Source: an uncultured Eubacterium sp. (GTDB taxonomy: Bacteria > Bacillota > Clostridia > Peptostreptococcales > Anaerovoracaceae). Taken from it: a stretch of DNA of 16,975 bases. Positions 14,708 through 16,975 of this stretch are shown piece after piece. Each line of letters starts with the position of its first letter. Position 1 is the first letter of the stretch. Under the pieces are notes generated by a model, which saw only the letters and a list, made by a program, of their open reading frames with translations, was not told the origin of the DNA and did no database searches. The translations under genes and the position numbers were made by a program. Where the stretch lies: NCBI GenBank assembly GCA_905193765.1, contig CAJJPZ010000034.1, positions 1-16,975 of the forward strand. The letters are read 5' to 3'.

Positions 14708-15535
14708 TCATTCATTGGCTGCCATCTGTCTGAAATGAACGGCCCCTGAATCATCTGCATCCTTGGGTATGGTGATTATCACTTTCAGAGTTTCACCGAG
14801 ATCTTCCTGGCTGAAGGTGGCGCCTTTTTCCTTCAGCTGCATGTCGTTAAACGTTTTTCTTAAAGTATTTATATAAAGCTTATAACTTATATGCCTTATC
14901 TTGTTACAGCTCCTCTCCTGCTCTTCTTTCCTGGCGATATATTCCTCCACCAGCTTTTCTGTCTGACGGACATTGAACTGATATTTCAGCACCTTCTGCA
15001 GTATCACTCTGCGCATATCATCGTCGTTTATCTTCAGCAGTGCCCGTGCGTGTCTTTCAGTCAGCTTGTTCTCCACCAGAAGCTTCTGTATGTCTTCCGG
15101 CAGGCTGAGTATCCTGATCTTGTTTGATATGGTGGACTGCTTCTTACCGAGCCGTTCAGAGAGCGCCACCTGGCTGATATTGTACTTTTCCATAAGATAG
15201 CGGTAGGCCCTGGCCTCCTCTATGTATCCGAGATCCTCACGCTGTATGTTCTCCACCAGGGCTATCATCCCTACTTCCTCATCCGTTGCATCCCTGATGA
15301 TCGCCGGTACTCTGGTGAGGCCTGCCATGACGGCTGCCCGCAGTCTCCGTTCACCGGCTATCAGCAGGAACTCCCCGCCGTCTTCCTTCTTCAGTATCAG
15401 CGGCTGAAGTATACCGAACTCCCTTATCGAATCTCTGAGTTCCTGGAGCTGTTCATCGCCGAAATCCTTTCTCGGCTGATTTTCATTCGTCTTTATCATA
15501 TTTACAGGAACTTCAAGTGTCTTCTTTATAAACAT
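14708..15535 (-). CDS. noc: Nucleoid occlusion protein Noc (ParB paralogue)
   Basis: The protein has 275 residues from the ATG at 15535, with AAAGGAG just upstream; an earlier start at 15619 lacks a ribosome site and adds an unlikely leader. It is a ParB-fold protein with NENQPRK (17-23), GERRLRA (61-67) and ENIQREDL (95-102). The helix-turn-helix (about 119-146) and the following helix carry Q133, K139 and R161 (TERHARALL), residues that fit the Noc specificity set rather than ParB. Position 144 is Ser. Noc binds DNA sites and, in Bacillus, tethers DNA to the membrane to block division over the chromosome. Here the N-terminus begins directly at the CTP domain (MFIKKTLEVPVNMI) and lacks the long Bacillus leader with its amphipathic helix. 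It lies between rsmG and parA, the usual noc position. A second ParB is the alternative name. Confidence 0.88.
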   Translation of the reverse strand: MFIKKTLEVPVNMIKTNENQPRKDFGDEQLQELRDSIREFGILQPLILKKEDGGEFLLIAGERRLRAAVMAGLTRVPAIIRDATDEEVGMIALVENIQREDLGYIEEARAYRYLMEKYNISQVALSERLGKKQSTISNKIRILSLPEDIQKLLVENKLTERHARALLKINDDDMRRVILQKVLKYQFNVRQTEKLVEEYIARKEEQERSCNKIRHISYKLYINTLRKTFNDMQLKEKGATFSQEDLGETLKVIITIPKDADDSGAVHFRQMAANE

Positions 15536-15619
15536 GTTTTCTCCTTTCCTGCTGCTCATCCCCTCTTGACTACATATTAACAGCATGTCCACACGGATAA
15601 AAGCACATTCGTAAAACAA

Positions 15620-15655
15620 AAAGAGCCTTTATTCGCTATTTTAAAGGCTCTTTTG
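15620..15655 (-). terminator. Rho-independent terminator of mnmG-rsmG, overlapping the rsmG 3' end
   Basis: A perfect 13-bp stem pairs 15620-15632 with 15643-15655 around a 10-base loop. On the minus strand it reads AAAAGAGCCTTTA, then the loop, then TAAAGGCTCTTTT, followed by TGTTTT. The first arm encodes the last residues of RsmG (KEPL) and the stop codon lies in the loop. Confidence 0.9.
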
Positions 15656-16349
15656 CAGGTGTTCCCGGTTTTCTCGGATATTTCGACACTGTATGTCCGG
15701 TCTTGCTGATGAACAACAGCCTGTGATCGAACGGAAAACCGTCTATATTCATTTTTTCTACCCGTGATATTTCTCCGCCCAGCAGCTTCACAGCGTTCTC
15801 TGCATCATGTATCTCCTGGTCGCTGTCCGGTCCTTTGTATGCGATAAAGGTCCCGCCGGTCCTGACGAAAGGCAGGCAGTACTCGGATAGCGTGCTCATA
15901 TTGGCCACAGCTCTGGACACGCATACATCGAAGCTCTCTCTCATATCTTTGCGTCTGCCCAGCTCCTCTGCCCTGCCGTGTACGGCAGTCACATTCTTGA
16001 TCCCGGCCTCACTGCAGAGTTCGTTTATTATCTTTATCCTCTTGTTGAGAGAATCCATCAGCACGAATTCCTTTTCAGGAAAGGCGATGGCAAGAGGCAC
16101 CCCAGGAAACCCGGCCCCGGTGCCAATGTCGATCACCCTTCCGCCACTCCTGAATTCAGCGGACATGCCACACAGCAGAGAATCGATATAATGCTTTTTG
16201 ATGAAGTCCTCCGTATCAGTTATCGCCGTCAGATTGACATATCTGTTCCGTTCGAGAATGCTCTCCATGTAAAATCTGTACTTTGCATCCATGTCTTCCG
16301 TATATCCGATGCCAAGTTTATCAAATACAAGTTCAAGATCTTTTATCAT
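15636..16349 (-). CDS. rsmG: 16S rRNA (guanine-527-N7)-methyltransferase RsmG (GidB)
   Basis: The 237-residue protein has the usual length. It methylates N7 of G527 in 16S rRNA using S-adenosylmethionine; in other bacteria loss gives low-level streptomycin resistance. Seen here are VNLTAI (38-43), the SAM-binding motif IGTGAGFPG (75-83), VSRAVA in the middle, and the family's C-terminal signature PRKPGTPAKEPL. It starts 2 bases after the mnmG stop, with AGGAGAAGGGGA as ribosome site inside the mnmG end, so the two are co-transcribed. The terminator stem reaches into its last codons. Confidence 0.97.
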   Translation of the reverse strand: MIKDLELVFDKLGIGYTEDMDAKYRFYMESILERNRYVNLTAITDTEDFIKKHYIDSLLCGMSAEFRSGGRVIDIGTGAGFPGVPLAIAFPEKEFVLMDSLNKRIKIINELCSEAGIKNVTAVHGRAEELGRRKDMRESFDVCVSRAVANMSTLSEYCLPFVRTGGTFIAYKGPDSDQEIHDAENAVKLLGGEISRVEKMNIDGFPFDHRLLFISKTGHTVSKYPRKPGTPAKEPLK

Positions 16350-16351
16350 AT

Positions 16352-16975
16352 CTATCCCCTTCTTCTCATTTTCTCGAGATGTATCAGCAGCACGTTGATG
16401 TCCGCAGGTGAAACGCCTGAGATCCTGGATGCCTGTCCTACCGACAGCGGTCTGAAGCTGTTGAGTTTCTGGCGTGCTTCTATCCTCAGTCCCTCCACGG
16501 AATCATAGTTGAAATCCTGCGGGAGTTTCCTGTCTTCCAGTTTCCTGAATTTTTCTATCTGCTGCTCCTGCTTCTTTATATATCCTTCATATTTTATCTG
16601 GACCTCCATCATGGTCTTCTGGTGCTCCGAAAGCTGAGGTCTGTCTCTGTCCACGAATGCCAGAGAATCATATGTCACCTGAGGTCTCTTCATGAGCTCC
16701 ATTATGGAGGTACCGTTTTTGATCGGCGTCGATCCCACCGATTCGAGATAATCGTTTATTTCTTCCGGTCTGATGATGATCCTGGACAGTCTCTCCGTCT
16801 CTGCGGCGACGACTTCTTTTTTATTTAAAAATCTGTCATATCTGTCTTTTTTTACCAAACCGACCTCATATCCGCGCTCTGTCAGACGCAGATCTGCGTT
16901 GTCTTGCCTCAGAACCAGCCTATATTCCGCTCTGCTGGTCATAATTCTGTAAGGTTCATTAGTACCTTTAGTCAC
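16352..16975 (-). CDS. mnmG: tRNA uridine-5-carboxymethylaminomethyl modification enzyme MnmG (GidA), C-terminal 208 codons
   Basis: Only the C-terminal third is in the window; the gene continues past the right edge and no start is present. MnmG, with MnmE, makes the cmnm5 modification at U34 of certain tRNAs using FAD and folate. Visible are VTKGTNEPYRIMTSRAEYRL (the MnmE/tRNA-contact region), RLTERGYEVGLV, the helical domain KYEGYIKKQEQQIEKFRKLE, and the end PLSVGQASRISGVSPADINV followed by LLIHLEKMRRR, typical of the family. It is followed closely by rsmG, the standard gene order near the origin in Firmicutes. Confidence 0.96.
   Translation of the reverse strand: MTKGTNEPYRIMTSRAEYRLVLRQDNADLRLTERGYEVGLVKKDRYDRFLNKKEVVAAETERLSRIIIRPEEINDYLESVGSTPIKNGTSIMELMKRPQVTYDSLAFVDRDRPQLSEHQKTMMEVQIKYEGYIKKQEQQIEKFRKLEDRKLPQDFNYDSVEGLRIEARQKLNSFRPLSVGQASRISGVSPADINVLLIHLEKMRRRG

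Noticed and set aside
15560..15610. Possible DnaA box (TTATCCGTG on the minus strand)
   Set aside because: It differs from TTATCCACA at two positions and stands alone; no cluster of boxes is present, so I do not call an origin inside the window.

Overview
The window looks like chromosomal DNA of a low-to-middle G+C Gram-positive anaerobe of the Bacillota (Clostridia). The basis is the run mnmG-rsmG-noc-parA-parB, which lies near the replication origin in many Firmicutes, plus strong AGGAGG-type ribosome binding sites, a signal-peptide surface protein built of InlB-type repeats, and a sigma-54 activator of the clostridial kind. I cannot name the species. Almost everything is on the minus strand; the one clear plus-strand gene is the sigma-54 activator.

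Right part (about 11200-16975): the conserved housekeeping block. Reading leftwards it holds the 3' part of mnmG, rsmG with a terminator overlapping its last codons, noc, a gap with two parS-like 16-mers (one inside the loop of a long terminator-like hairpin), parA and parB joined by a TAATG overlap, a third parS-like 16-mer next to a Noc-site-like core, then a SprT-like zinc protein and a PgeF/YfiH-family protein also joined by a TAATG overlap.

Middle part (about 5200-11130): an A+T-richer accessory locus. Five minus-strand genes form an apparent operon: a small two-helix membrane protein, a sodium:solute symporter, an unrecognised 168-residue protein, a short-chain dehydrogenase and a zinc-dependent medium-chain dehydrogenase, closed by a hairpin. 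In front of it lies a near-consensus sigma-54 promoter (TGGCAC-N5-TTGCT). Divergently transcribed is a PAS/AAA+/Fis-type sigma-54 activator whose own sigma-A-type promoter encloses a perfect inverted repeat. This reads as a closed circuit: the activator probably senses a ligand through its PAS domain, switches on uptake and two-step oxidation or epimerisation of a hydroxy compound, and may repress itself from the same site. The substrate is unknown.

Left part (1-5107): a GntR/FCD-family regulator with its own promoter and a GntR-like operator, a frameshifted remnant of an Rpn-type nuclease tail, a terminator, and the first 1294 codons of a very large secreted surface protein that runs off the left edge. 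That gene has an unusual upstream region with helically phased A-tracts and phased GTAAC half-sites. Its coding sequence contains a 525-bp-period repeat with near-identical DNA.

I saw no tRNA, rRNA, CRISPR array, complete insertion sequence or phage gene. The longest stretches without an intact gene, 3883-4423 and 14309-14707, are described under their promoters, remnant, terminators and parS sites.
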